From NCBI RefSeq assembly GCF_041200175.1, contig NZ_CP165727.1:744001-808000 (forward strand): a stretch of DNA of 64,000 nt. The letters are read 5' to 3'. A program made the translations under genes and the position numbers. Below are positions 54,548 to 63,073 of this stretch, one piece after another (the stretch's first letter is position 1; each line of letters starts with the position of its first letter). Below the pieces are notes generated by a model. That model worked only from the letters and a program-made list of their open reading frames with translations, was not told the origin of the DNA and searched no databases. The stretch is from Streptomyces sp. R33. GTDB taxonomy: Bacteria > Actinomycetota > Actinomycetes > Streptomycetales > Streptomycetaceae.

Positions 54548-56107
54548 ATGTCCACGGCCCCGAAGCCGATCGCCCTTCCCGTCACCGCCGTCACCTGCCT
54601 GGAGGACCGCGCCCACGTGGAGCGCGCCGTCGTGCTCGACCTCGACGCCGGAGTCCAGCGGCTGCGTCTCGGGCCGGTCACTGCGCTGGCGGTGGACCGT
54701 ACCCTCCACGCCGAGCTGACCGCCGATCACCCCGCGACCGTGCTCGACGTACGGATCGTCCGCACCTGGACACCGCGCGGGCCGCTGCCGTCCGCCGACG
54801 ACTCCGCCCTGAGCCGGCGCGTGCACACCCTCGAGGAGGAGCGGCTCGTCCTGGAGCAGCGCCGCGATCGGCTGCGTTCCCGCCTCGACTCGCTCGGTCG
54901 TCTCGCCGCCGATCTCCTGCGGGAGATCGGCGAAGGCGCCGGTTACGGCGAGACCGAAGGGCCCCGCTGGGCCGGCGAACTGGACCGGGTGGACGCAGAG
55001 CGCGACGCGCACGGTGAGCAACTCCGCGCCGCGGAGGCACGGCTGGCCACCCTCGATGCCGAACTCGGGGCGGTCCAGCGGGCCATGGCCCGCTCCGAGG
55101 AGGAGCCCGCCGAGCTGGTCGGCCATGTCGAGCTGACCGTGGAGGCCGCAGCGGCCGGGCCGGTCGGGCTGCGTCTGAGCCACCTCACCCCGTGTGCGCT
55201 GTGGCGGCCCGCCTACCGGGCCGTGCTCGAAGGGGACTCCCTCACGCTGGAGACCGCCGCGATGGTCTGGCAGCGCACCGGCGAGGACTGGTCGGACGTA
55301 CGGCTGACCTTGTCGACGGCCCGGTCCGCGTCGGCCACCGAGCCGCCGCGACTGGGCGAGGACCGGCTGACGCTCAAGGACCGCTCCGCCGCGGAGCGCC
55401 GCACGGTCGACGTCGAGCTGCGCGAGGAGGAGATCGGGGACCTCGGTCCGGCACCGGTGCTCGGCCTGCCGGGGGTGGACGACGGCGGCGAGGCGCGGGT
55501 GCTGAGCGTTCCCGCAGCCGTCTCCGTGCCCGGGGACGGCCGCGCGCACCGGATGCCGGTGTCCGCCTTCACCACGGCCGCGAGCAGCGAGTACGCATGC
55601 TCACCGGAGCTGTCGCCGCTGATCACCCAGGTCGCGCGGTTCGCCAACGTGTCCGGGCATGCGCTGCTCGCCGGTCCCGTGGACCTGGTCCGCAGCAGCG
55701 GGTTCAGCGGCCGCGGCACGGTGGACTTCACCGCTCCGGGTGCCCCGGTCGAGCTCGCCTTCGGCAGCTGCGACGACCACACGGTGGTCCGGCAGGCCGA
55801 GGAGACCCGCACCACCGCGGGGATCACGCAGCGGACCGTGGTCACGCGGACGGTTCAGCTGCACCTGTCCCGCTTCTCCGCCCCCGGGGAGCAGGGTGAG
55901 CGGGTGGTCGCCCTGCGGGAGCGGATCCCGGTGTCCGAGGTCTCGGCCGTGGAGGTGCGTCTGCGCAAGGAGGCCTGTTCACCGGCGCCCGACGGGGTCG
56001 ACGCCGAGGGCATCGTCCGCTGGGACGTCGCACTCCCACCCGGCGGCCGCCGTACGGTCACCCTGGTCTACGAACTGTCGGCGAGCGCCAAGGTCGCCGG
56101 GATCTGA
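54548..56107 (+). CDS. Second DUF4139 (MuiA-like) protein
   Basis: 519 residues with the same arrangement but no Pro-rich insert: DUF4140-like N-terminus (VTAVTCLEDRAHVERAVVLD), a coiled coil (VHTLEEERLVLEQRRDRLRS), then the DUF4139 domain (YRAVLEGDSLTLETAAMVWQ, RTGEDWSDVRLTLSTARSAS). The gene lies 6 bases after the first, so they are co-transcribed and likely act together, perhaps as a heteromer. A strong terminator follows. Confidence 0.8.
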   Translation: MSTAPKPIALPVTAVTCLEDRAHVERAVVLDLDAGVQRLRLGPVTALAVDRTLHAELTADHPATVLDVRIVRTWTPRGPLPSADDSALSRRVHTLEEERLVLEQRRDRLRSRLDSLGRLAADLLREIGEGAGYGETEGPRWAGELDRVDAERDAHGEQLRAAEARLATLDAELGAVQRAMARSEEEPAELVGHVELTVEAAAAGPVGLRLSHLTPCALWRPAYRAVLEGDSLTLETAAMVWQRTGEDWSDVRLTLSTARSASATEPPRLGEDRLTLKDRSAAERRTVDVELREEEIGDLGPAPVLGLPGVDDGGEARVLSVPAAVSVPGDGRAHRMPVSAFTTAASSEYACSPELSPLITQVARFANVSGHALLAGPVDLVRSSGFSGRGTVDFTAPGAPVELAFGSCDDHTVVRQAEETRTTAGITQRTVVTRTVQLHLSRFSAPGEQGERVVALRERIPVSEVSAVEVRLRKEACSPAPDGVDAEGIVRWDVALPPGGRRTVTLVYELSASAKVAGI

Positions 56108-56113
56108 GCCCTG

Positions 56114-56144
56114 CCCCGGGCGGCGGAACACCGGCCGCCCGGGG
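56114..56144. terminator. Bidirectional hairpin terminator
   Basis: Perfect 11-bp stem CCCCGGGCGGC/GCCGCCCGGGG with a 9-base loop, between the convergent DUF4139 and STAS genes. Confidence 0.72.
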
Positions 56145-56160
56145 TGGCTCGGCGCGCCTT

Positions 56161-56508
56161 TCATGACCCGGCGACGGCTTCCTCGACGCTCGGGTACAGG
56201 GAGAGGACGGTATCGGTGCCCGTCAGGGCGAAGAGCCGGCGGAGCTGCTCCCTGGGGGCGGCGATGCGAAAGGTGGTGAGCTGGTTCAGCGTCAGCAGCA
56301 GGTTCAGGAACGACGAGTCGCCGAAGGTGACGGAGCCGGCGTCCAGCACCACCACCCGGTGCTCGTCCGCGGCCGAGCGGAGCGCCTCCTCGAGAGGGGC
56401 CAGCGTGTCCTGGTCGAGCTCCCCGTGCGCGGCCACCACCCACCCGGCCCCGGCCGGGTAGCCGTCCCCGACCACGCCTTCGTGGTGCGTGTCCCCTGCT
56501 CCGGTCAT
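56161..56508 (-). CDS. STAS-domain anti-sigma-factor antagonist
   Basis: 115 residues of the SpoIIAA/RsbV fold: WVVAAHGELDQDTLAPLEEA, VVVLDAGSVTFGDSSFLNLL and FRIAAPREQLRRLFAL. The DSSFLNLLL segment carries the Ser that is phosphorylated in family members. It sits 220 bp from the divergent sigma gene, which argues for a role in partner switching with the HATPase proteins downstream, though partners are not shown here. Confidence 0.85.
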   Translation of the reverse strand: MTGAGDTHHEGVVGDGYPAGAGWVVAAHGELDQDTLAPLEEALRSAADEHRVVVLDAGSVTFGDSSFLNLLLTLNQLTTFRIAAPREQLRRLFALTGTDTVLSLYPSVEEAVAGS

Positions 56509-56730
56509 GTCCGCCTCCCCGGATCGTCACCTGTACAGCGTCCACAAGGGAGTATGCCTGCCGGTACGGCAGAACGAGGACGCCGAGGCCACGGCGTGTG
56601 CACCCCTGTGGCTGACACCGCCTCCCCGGCGTGGCCGGATCCAAAAGCATTCCGCAGGGGCGTGTGAGAACGAGGATCCGGGGCATAAGCGCCCGGGCAG
56701 CCGTCAGTCAATCGGGAGGGAACGGCCACC

Positions 56731-57666
56731 ATGTCTCGCTCGGCCACCGCGGTAAGTCCCATTCGTGCAACAGACGTGCAGATCACGCCCTCTGTACCCG
56801 CCGACGGGACCACGGGAGCCCCACCGCAGGGCGTGACACTGCCCGAGGTGAAGAATCCGCGGGAGACGTCACCTGCCGACGCGCGTGAGCTCTCGAAGCT
56901 GTTCTTCGCCAGGCTCCGCGACCTCGAAGAGGGCACGCGCGAGTACCAGTACGCCCGCAACACCCTGATCGAGATGAACCTCTCCCTCGTGCAGTTCGCC
57001 GCACGGCGCTTCCGCGCCCGCGCCCACGGCGGAGGCCTGGACATCGACGACATCATCCAGGTCGGCATCATCGGTCTCATCAAGGCCATCGACCGCTACG
57101 AACCCGAGCGCGAGGTCGAGTTCTCCACGCTCGCCCTCCCCTACATCACCGGTGAGATCAAACGCTACTTCCGCGACACCACCTGGGCCGTGCACGTCCC
57201 GCGCCGTCTGCAGGAACTGCGTTCCGAGCTCGCCAAAGCGCAGGAGACCCTGACCGACCTCCTGGGACGGGCCCCGACGGTCAGGGAAGTCGCCCGGCAC
57301 CTCGAACTGACCGAGGAACAGGTCATCGACGGGCTGGTCGCCGCCAACGGCTACACGAGCGGCTCCCTGGACACCGCCGGCGCCGACAGTGACGAGCCCG
57401 CGACCTCCTCGAGCCGGACGACACGGCCGCTGGCGGAGCGGCTCGGCGACCTCGACCCCGCCATGGAACTCTTCGAGGAGTTCCACACCCTGGCCCCCCT
57501 GCTGGAGCAGCTGGACGAACGCGACCGGCTGATCCTCCGGCTGCGCTTCGGCCAGGAAAAGACCCAGGCCGAGATCGGCGCCGAACTCGGCATCTCCCAG
57601 ATGCAGGTCTCGCGCCTGCTGTCGCGGACCCTGACCCGGCTGCGCGCCGGAATGCTCTCGGTCTAG
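56731..57666 (+). CDS. SigB/SigF-type RNA polymerase sigma factor
   Basis: 311 residues. Region 2 is NLSLVQFAARRFRARAHGGG, IDDIIQVGIIGLIKAIDRYE, FSTLALPYITGEIKRYFRDT. Region 3 is VHVPRRLQELRSELAKAQET. Region 4 is LDERDRLILRLRFGQEKTQA with helix-turn-helix EIGAELGISQMQVSRLLSRT. This is the alternative sigma group of B, F and G types used for stress or development. GGGAGGG before the ATG supports the start. No phosphatase is adjacent. Confidence 0.92.
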   Translation: MSRSATAVSPIRATDVQITPSVPADGTTGAPPQGVTLPEVKNPRETSPADARELSKLFFARLRDLEEGTREYQYARNTLIEMNLSLVQFAARRFRARAHGGGLDIDDIIQVGIIGLIKAIDRYEPEREVEFSTLALPYITGEIKRYFRDTTWAVHVPRRLQELRSELAKAQETLTDLLGRAPTVREVARHLELTEEQVIDGLVAANGYTSGSLDTAGADSDEPATSSSRTTRPLAERLGDLDPAMELFEEFHTLAPLLEQLDERDRLILRLRFGQEKTQAEIGAELGISQMQVSRLLSRTLTRLRAGMLSV

Positions 57667-57778
57667 GCAACGGAGTCGCCGGCCAGGGGCGTCGCCTGTT
57701 GCTCCACCACCCGCCATACTCGTTCCGCAAGGTAGTGAAGATGTTCCCGGAGGAGTGTGCCGCGCTGGAGGTCGCTGC

Positions 57779-58729
57779 ATGACGAGCGTTCCTGCGTCCA
57801 GCGCCCCTGGGGGCTTCGTCCACCCCGCCTTGTTCTACCGGGGCCAGGCGGAGTACCTGGCGGGAGTGGGCGGGTTCGTACGGGCCGCCCTCGCGGCCGA
57901 TGAGCCGGTGCTCGTGGCCGTGCCCGCCCCTCGCCTGGAGTCTCTGCGCGACAGCCTCGGCGTCGATGCGGCCGAGGTCACCTGGACGGACATGACGCAG
58001 CTGGGCCGCAACCCCGGCCGCATCCTGGCCGCCCTGCAGGAATTCGCCGACCGGCACGCGGGCCGGCCGGCCCGGATCGTCGGCGAGCCGATCTGGCCCG
58101 GACGCACGCAGGCGGAGGTACTGGAGGCCACGCGCCACGAGGCCCTCATCAACACCGCCTTCGCAGGACGAGGGGCCACCATCCTGTGCCCGTACGACGT
58201 ACCGGGCCTGCCGGCCGCAGTGGTGTCCGACGCCCGGCGTACCCACCCCATGCTGATGGAGGAGGGCAAGGACCTGCCCAGCTTGGACTACGCGGATGCC
58301 TCGTCGGTCATGGCCGACTGCGATCGCCCGCTGCCCGAACCCGACGGCGGTGCGACCTGGTTCGCGTACGCCCGCGGCGAGCTGGGCGAGGTGCGTGCGT
58401 ACGCAGAGGCCCGGACCCGCGGCACGGCCCTGAGCCCGCCGCGGCGCGGCGATCTCATCATCGCGGTCAGCGAGGCCGCCGCGAACTCCCTCGCCCACGG
58501 CGGCGGGCGGGGCGTGCTGCGCATGTGGGGCACGCCCGGTGGCGGGGTGGTGGCCGAGATCCGCGATGGCGGTCATCTGGCCGACCCGCTGGCGGGGCGC
58601 CGCCGCCCCTCCCTGGCATCGGCCAACGGGGGCCGCGGCCTGTGGATGATCCATCAGCTGTGCGACCTGGTCGAGATCCGCGCCTCGGACAGCGGCCTCA
58701 CTCTGAGGATGCACATGGAACCCTCGTGA
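57779..58729 (+). CDS. Anti-sigma factor RsbA-like: MEDS domain plus HATPase
   Basis: 316 residues. The first about 170 residues are a MEDS-type sensor domain (HPALFYRGQAEYLAGVGGFV; ILCPYDVPGLPAAVVSDARR). The C-terminal domain is a GHKL ATPase/kinase: N-box IIAVSEAAANSLAHGGG and G-box GGRGLWMIHQLCD. It is expected to bind the sigma factor and phosphorylate a STAS protein. GGAGG 7 bases before the ATG supports the start. It lies 112 bp after the sigma gene in the same direction. Confidence 0.85.
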   Translation: MTSVPASSAPGGFVHPALFYRGQAEYLAGVGGFVRAALAADEPVLVAVPAPRLESLRDSLGVDAAEVTWTDMTQLGRNPGRILAALQEFADRHAGRPARIVGEPIWPGRTQAEVLEATRHEALINTAFAGRGATILCPYDVPGLPAAVVSDARRTHPMLMEEGKDLPSLDYADASSVMADCDRPLPEPDGGATWFAYARGELGEVRAYAEARTRGTALSPPRRGDLIIAVSEAAANSLAHGGGRGVLRMWGTPGGGVVAEIRDGGHLADPLAGRRRPSLASANGGRGLWMIHQLCDLVEIRASDSGLTLRMHMEPS

Positions 58730-58891
58730 GACCGGCGGTCCCCTAGACTGGAACGGGCCTGCTCAGGTGACCTCGGCCCGGGGGCGTACGCACGGCCCAG
58801 GGCCCCGGGACCATGAAGGCGGGGCGAGGCGGGCCGCAACGGTTCCCGCGAGCAGAGAGACCAGTGTCAACGGTGGGGGTGAGGTACCACA

Positions 58892-59356
58892 GTGGAAACC
58901 ATCGGACCGGGAACCGGCGATCCACTGCACGCCGGGCCTTCCGCCGTGGCACAGCGCCGTCGGCTCGCCCTCTCGGGCGTCCGCGGCCACGTGGCCAAGG
59001 GCCGCGACTTCACACGCCGGGCCCTGCAGGACTGGGGCTGGGACGGCAACGCGACCGCCGAGGACGCCCTGCTCCTCGTCTCCGAGCTGCTCACCAACGC
59101 CTCACTGCACGCGGGTGGTTGCATCGAACTCGTGGTCTCGTCCGGCGAGGTCCTGCGCATCGAGGTCTTCGACGGCACGACGACACTGCCCCACCGCCAC
59201 CCCTCCCCGCAGCGCGGACTCCCCGGCGGCCACGGCCTCCACATAGTGGAGCGCCTCTCCGATCGCTGGGGCACCCACGTCCATGACAACGGCAAGGCCG
59301 TCTGGGCCGAGATCGAGGCATCGCGGCTGACCTCGGGCAGGCCCAGCAGCCGGTGA
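58892..59356 (+). CDS. HATPase-domain anti-sigma regulatory protein
   Basis: 154 residues of the SpoIIAB/RsbW-like ATPase fold: N-box LLLVSELLTNASLHAGG and G-box GLPGGHGLHIVERLSDRWG. No sensor domain. The start is GTG 58892 with GAGG about 8 bases upstream. It is a second candidate kinase for the STAS protein, so the locus has one STAS protein and two HATPases. Confidence 0.85.
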   Translation: METIGPGTGDPLHAGPSAVAQRRRLALSGVRGHVAKGRDFTRRALQDWGWDGNATAEDALLLVSELLTNASLHAGGCIELVVSSGEVLRIEVFDGTTTLPHRHPSPQRGLPGGHGLHIVERLSDRWGTHVHDNGKAVWAEIEASRLTSGRPSSR

Positions 59357-59427
59357 CGTGATCGTCATCGCCTTCGCCCTCCTGGTCCCCGTCCACACCC
59401 TGGCCCGGCACCGGCAGGACATGAGCG

Positions 59428-59471
59428 TGCCGCCGGCCGTGTCCCGGGCAGACGGGACACGGCCGGCGGCA
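59428..59471. terminator. 18-bp perfect hairpin terminator
   Basis: TGCCGCCGGCCGTGTCCC pairs perfectly with GGGACACGGCCGGCGGCA around an 8-base loop. It lies between the convergent HATPase and hemerythrin-like genes and is the strongest hairpin I found in the window. Confidence 0.8.
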
Positions 59472-59501
59472 GCGGTCGGTGTCGGCGGAGTGACGGCGTG
59501 C

Positions 59502-60056
59502 CTACTCGCCGCGCCCGCTGGCGAGGTCCCGGGCCCGGTCGACCAGTCCGGTACCCGCGGACAGCAGCCGGTTGCGGGACCGTGAGGCGAGGGCGCCGGG
59601 GTGGGGCCGGGTCGGCGCGAACCTCTTGGCCCGCCGCACCTTGTCGCCCAGCTTGTCGAGGGATTCCGGCGGGCATGCCTGGCGGAGGCGGGGGAACAGG
59701 TTGTCCTCCTCGTCGTGCACGTGGGCGGTGACCTCCGCCTTGAGTACGGCGATGAGCTGGTCGAACTCCGGACCCGCCGCGTCGAGTCCCTCGAGGTCCT
59801 TCAGCAGCTTCTCGACGCGGGCGTGGTCGGCCAGTTCCTTGTCCGCGATGAGGTCGCCGTCCGGGAAATGCTCCCGGACCGCCGGGTAGAGATGCTCCTC
59901 CTCCGCGACCGCGTGCCGGATCAGTTCGATGGTCAGGTGTTCGGCCGCCTTCTGCCGCTCGCCCGCCGGGGTCGTGTGCTCGATCCTGGCGAACAGCCCG
60001 TCCACCTCACGGTGGTCGGCGGTCAGTTCGGCGATGATGTCCCCTGCGTGTCCCAT
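59502..60056 (-). CDS. Hemerythrin-like cation-binding protein
   Basis: 184 residues, with hemerythrin-type His/Glu ligands: HREVDGLFARIEH, HLTIELIRHAVAEEEHLYP and HVHDEEDNLFPRL. It should bind a di-iron centre and may sense or buffer oxygen or nitric oxide. The C-terminal about 50 residues are Arg/Pro-rich. AAGGAA precedes the ATG. Part of the stress island by position. Confidence 0.87.
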   Translation of the reverse strand: MGHAGDIIAELTADHREVDGLFARIEHTTPAGERQKAAEHLTIELIRHAVAEEEHLYPAVREHFPDGDLIADKELADHARVEKLLKDLEGLDAAGPEFDQLIAVLKAEVTAHVHDEEDNLFPRLRQACPPESLDKLGDKVRRAKRFAPTRPHPGALASRSRNRLLSAGTGLVDRARDLASGRGE

Positions 60057-60288
60057 GCCGTCGTTCCTTCCCGATCGTCCGGGACCGGGCGGTGCGCACC
60101 GGTCGCTGCGCGTGTACCCGGGAAGACACAGCGCTAACGAGCCGGCCGGGCGGCGGCCCGGCAGCCGGAGGCCCGCGCCGGCCGGTGCATGCCGCCTCGG
60201 GGGCGGGGTAGCCGGGCTGTGAAGGGTCCTCACGGCCGGCGACCGGCACCGCGGGGTGCGGGCCGCCGACGACACGGAAGGGATGCGC

Positions 60289-60738
60289 ATGTCGCACGTC
60301 GAGGAGTACGTCGAGGTCAACGTCCCCCTACGCACGGCCTACAACCAGTGGACGCAGTTCGAGGAGTTCCCCGCCTTCATGGAAGGCGTCGAACGCATCG
60401 ACCAGCGCACGGACACGCTCACCCACTGGGTGACGAACGTGAACGGTGTACAGCGCGAGTTCGACGCGCAGATCACCGAGCAGCTCCCGGACCGGCGCGT
60501 CGCATGGATGACGGTGGACGGGGAGGCCCGTCAGGCCGGGCTGGTCACGTTCCAACCGATCGACGCGAGCACGACCAAGGTCGTTCTGCACATGAACTGG
60601 GTGCCCGACGGCCTGGCCGAGACGGCCGCCGACAAGCTCGGCTTCGTCCGGCGCCAGGTCGCCGGCGATCTGAAGAGGTTCAAGCTGTTCATCGAGTCGC
60701 GCGGTGTCGAGACGGGCGGCTGGCGGGGCGAGGTCTGA
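60289..60738 (+). CDS. SRPBCC-family protein (cyclase/dehydrase type)
   Basis: 149 residues of the START/Bet-v1-like fold, beginning HVEEYVEVNVPLRTAYNQWT and FEEFPAFMEGV, with VVLHMNWVPDGLAETAADKL at about 98-117. Members bind hydrophobic ligands; streptomycete stress loci often carry one. GGAAGGG 6 bases before ATG 60289 sets the start. It is 5 bases before the DUF1206 gene, so the two are co-transcribed. Confidence 0.85.
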   Translation: MSHVEEYVEVNVPLRTAYNQWTQFEEFPAFMEGVERIDQRTDTLTHWVTNVNGVQREFDAQITEQLPDRRVAWMTVDGEARQAGLVTFQPIDASTTKVVLHMNWVPDGLAETAADKLGFVRRQVAGDLKRFKLFIESRGVETGGWRGEV

Positions 60739-60743
60739 CCCCG

Positions 60744-61568
60744 ATGACAACCGGCGAGGCGAACCGGGGCGTCCGGGCCGCATCCCGTGGCGGTGGGCTC
60801 CGGGAGGTCACGTCGCGCTGCGGGCTGCTCGCGCGCGGGGTGCTGTACGTCATGGTCGGGGTGCTGGCCCTGCGGGTGGCCTTCGGCGACTCCGGAGGCC
60901 AGGAGGCCGATCGCCAGGGCGCCCTCCAGGAGCTCGCGGAAAACTCCTTGGGCAGCCTCCTCATCTGGGCCGTGGGCATCGGGTTCGTGTGCATGACGCT
61001 GTGGCGCCTGCTGGAGGCGGTGTTCGGCGCGGCCGGCCCGGACGGCGACAAGCCGATGAAGAGGCTGGCCTCGGCGTGCCGGACCGTCTTCTACGCTGCA
61101 GTCGCCTTCTCCGTGCTGTCCTTCGCCATGGGCAGCGGTGGACGCTCCGGAGACGAGCAGTCACGCGACGTGACGGCCAAGGCGCTGGACGTACCCGCCG
61201 GCCAGTGGCTGGTGGGTGCGGCCGGGCTCGGGATCGCCGTCGCGGGCGTGGTCATCGCGGTACAGGCGGCGCGGCGCAGCTTCCGCGAGGACCTCGCCAT
61301 GGGCGGGGCCTCGGAGGGGTGGCGCAAGGCCGTCGATTTCCTGGGGGTGGCCGGCGGCCTGGCCCGGGGCGTCGTGTTCGCGGCGGCCGGCGGCTTCGTC
61401 CTGTACGCCGCGGTGCGCTACGACCCGGCGCAGGCGAAGGGCATCGACGACACGTTGAGGTCGTTCACCGGGACGGCGGCGGGGCCGTGGCTGCTGGTCG
61501 TGGTCGCCGTCGGCCTGGTGCTCTTCGGGCTGTTCTCCTGGGCGATGGCCCGGTGGCGCAAGGTCTGA
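60744..61568 (+). CDS. DUF1206 integral membrane protein
   Basis: 274 residues with six membrane helices in three pairs: GLLARGVLYVMVGVLALRVA, AVGIGFVCMTLWRLLEAVFG, then TVFYAAVAFSVLSFAMG, LVGAAGLGIAVAGVVIAVQA, and VAGGLARGVVFAAAGGFVLY, GPWLLVVVAVGLVLFGLFSW. This threefold repeat is the DUF1206 pattern. Coupled with the SRPBCC gene upstream. Confidence 0.87.
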   Translation: MTTGEANRGVRAASRGGGLREVTSRCGLLARGVLYVMVGVLALRVAFGDSGGQEADRQGALQELAENSLGSLLIWAVGIGFVCMTLWRLLEAVFGAAGPDGDKPMKRLASACRTVFYAAVAFSVLSFAMGSGGRSGDEQSRDVTAKALDVPAGQWLVGAAGLGIAVAGVVIAVQAARRSFREDLAMGGASEGWRKAVDFLGVAGGLARGVVFAAAGGFVLYAAVRYDPAQAKGIDDTLRSFTGTAAGPWLLVVVAVGLVLFGLFSWAMARWRKV

Positions 61569-61932
61569 CCCCGGGCGGGCGGCTCACGCGCCTACTGCCC
61601 CCCTTGCGGGCTGGGCGGCCGGGTCGTACCGCGGGAGCGGTGGACGATGTACGGGCAGCACGCCCCACAGTACGTGAGGTGCAGGGTACGGCGGCGGCTG
61701 CGGTCGAAGGTGGCCACGTAGCGGGCGGACAGCTCCGGTTGCGGTACGTCGGCGACCGCGGTGCACAAGCGCTGCCGCAGCGGGCCTCCTCACCGCCGGG
61801 GTCGCCGAGGCAGCTGCGGACGAGGCCGAGGCGACAGCGGTGGGGCGGACGGCCCCGCGCGCCGGCGGCCCGGTGGAACCGCCGCCGTCCGCGGGGCAGC
61901 GGATCGACGGCCCGCGCGCTACCCTCCTGCGC
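61569..61932. other. 364-bp gap containing a nar remnant
   Basis: Contains the decayed narJ/narI sequence on the minus strand (61592-61824). Upstream of the PI-PLC start I found no good ribosome binding site or promoter. Confidence 0.5.
61592..61824 (-). pseudogene. Decayed narJ/narI remnant
   Basis: On the minus strand one frame reads RLCTAVADVPQPELSARYVA then TFDRSRRRTLHLTY, like NarJ chaperones around ELxARYVATFDxxRRRxLHLTYY. An in-frame stop precedes it at 61790. A further NarJ-like piece, LVRSCLGDPGGEEA, lies in another frame just upstream. Right after LTY, LWGVLP (third frame) and PYIV (second frame) look like a frameshifted NarI start, followed by RYD. So a nitrate-reductase narJ-narI junction has been deleted and scrambled. 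No narG or narH remains in the window. Confidence 0.5.
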
Positions 61933-63051
61933 ATGGTTGACATGGACACGCCCCGAAGTAGGTTCCGTGGGCGCCTTCGCAGCGCACCTGCGCCCGGCCC
62001 GTGGACCGCCCCCTCCCGGCTCATGAGAAGGACCGGCCGGCGCACCTTCGTCTGCCTCCTCCTGCTGGCCCTCCTGGGCGCGGCGACGGCAGCGTCCGCC
62101 TCGGCTCCGGCCGGGGCCTCCGCCGCCTCGGTCTCCCCCGGTACGGGCGCGGCGGAAGCCGCGGCGGCCCGCTGGGGCGACCGCCGCCTCGACGAGGCCG
62201 CCTTCCTGACCACCCACAACGCCTTCACCAACTACGACGACTCCCGCTGGAGTTCGGTGAACCAGGCCGAGTCGGTGCGGGCCCAGCTCGACAACGGGGT
62301 CCGCGGTCTGAGTCTGGACACGCACTGGTACGAGCGCAGCACCTGGCTGTGCGTCATCAGCTTCGGCAGCGACTGCTACCCCAGCGACGTCTACCTGTGC
62401 CACGGCGACTGCAAGACCTTCGCCGGAGCCACGTACGCCCTGCCGCGGCAGTCGTTCCAGGGCACGATGCAGACCGTGGTGGACTTCCTCGCCTCCCATC
62501 CGCAGGAGGTCGTGACCGTCTTCCTCGAGGACTACGTGGGCGCCGACCAGCTGGGTCAGTCCCTCGGCCGGGTCAGGGGGCTGCAGGAGCTGCTGCTGCG
62601 CCCCGACGACTGGGGGGTACGGCAGCACGGATGGCCGAAGGTGGCCGACCTCGTCACCGCCGGCAAGCGCCTGCTGATCTTCTCGGACCGGTCCGACCGT
62701 GAGCACCTGGGCGTCATGTACGACAAGTCCTGGACGGTGAGCAACTACTGGAGCCTCGGGGACATGGGCAACGACCTCGCCTGCGTCACCCGCTGGCCCG
62801 ATGTGCCCCTGGACCGCCAGGAGCCCGGATTCCGGCGGCTGTTCACGATGAGCCACCACCGCAACGTGCCCACCGTCCTGACGGCGGCCCTGGACAACGG
62901 CGCCAAGCTGCGCAATCGCATCGCCGAGCAGTGCCGGCCCGCGGCCGGGGGCCGCAACCCGAACTACGTCTCCGTCGACTTCCACCGGCTGTCGGACGGC
63001 AGCGGCCACACACCCGCCTCGATCGTGGCGGAGCTCAACGCGAGCCCCTGA
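61933..63051 (+). CDS. Secreted PI-PLC-type phosphodiesterase
   Basis: About 372 residues from ATG 61933, with MRRTGRRTFVCLLLLALLGA (from 62023) as the Sec signal core. The catalytic domain is phosphatidylinositol-phospholipase-C-like: first His in FLTTHNAFTNYDDSRW, second in LSLDTHWYERS, with TVFLEDY and LLIFSDRSD. The start is uncertain: 61933, 61942 and 62023 are all possible and none has a clear ribosome binding site. The true substrate could be a phosphoinositide or another phosphodiester. Confidence 0.82.
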   Translation: MVDMDTPRSRFRGRLRSAPAPGPWTAPSRLMRRTGRRTFVCLLLLALLGAATAASASAPAGASAASVSPGTGAAEAAAARWGDRRLDEAAFLTTHNAFTNYDDSRWSSVNQAESVRAQLDNGVRGLSLDTHWYERSTWLCVISFGSDCYPSDVYLCHGDCKTFAGATYALPRQSFQGTMQTVVDFLASHPQEVVTVFLEDYVGADQLGQSLGRVRGLQELLLRPDDWGVRQHGWPKVADLVTAGKRLLIFSDRSDREHLGVMYDKSWTVSNYWSLGDMGNDLACVTRWPDVPLDRQEPGFRRLFTMSHHRNVPTVLTAALDNGAKLRNRIAEQCRPAAGGRNPNYVSVDFHRLSDGSGHTPASIVAELNASP

Positions 63052-63073
63052 GTGCCGCTGACCGGGCGGTCGG

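Noticed and set aside
52541..55549. 1002-codon minus-strand open frame opposite the DUF4139 genes
   Set aside because: Antisense artefact of high GC content; codon bias and family matches support the plus strand.
61465..63009. Long minus-strand frame opposite the PI-PLC gene
   Set aside because: Mostly antisense of the plus-strand enzyme; only the short NarJ-like part near 61592-61824 looks meaningful.
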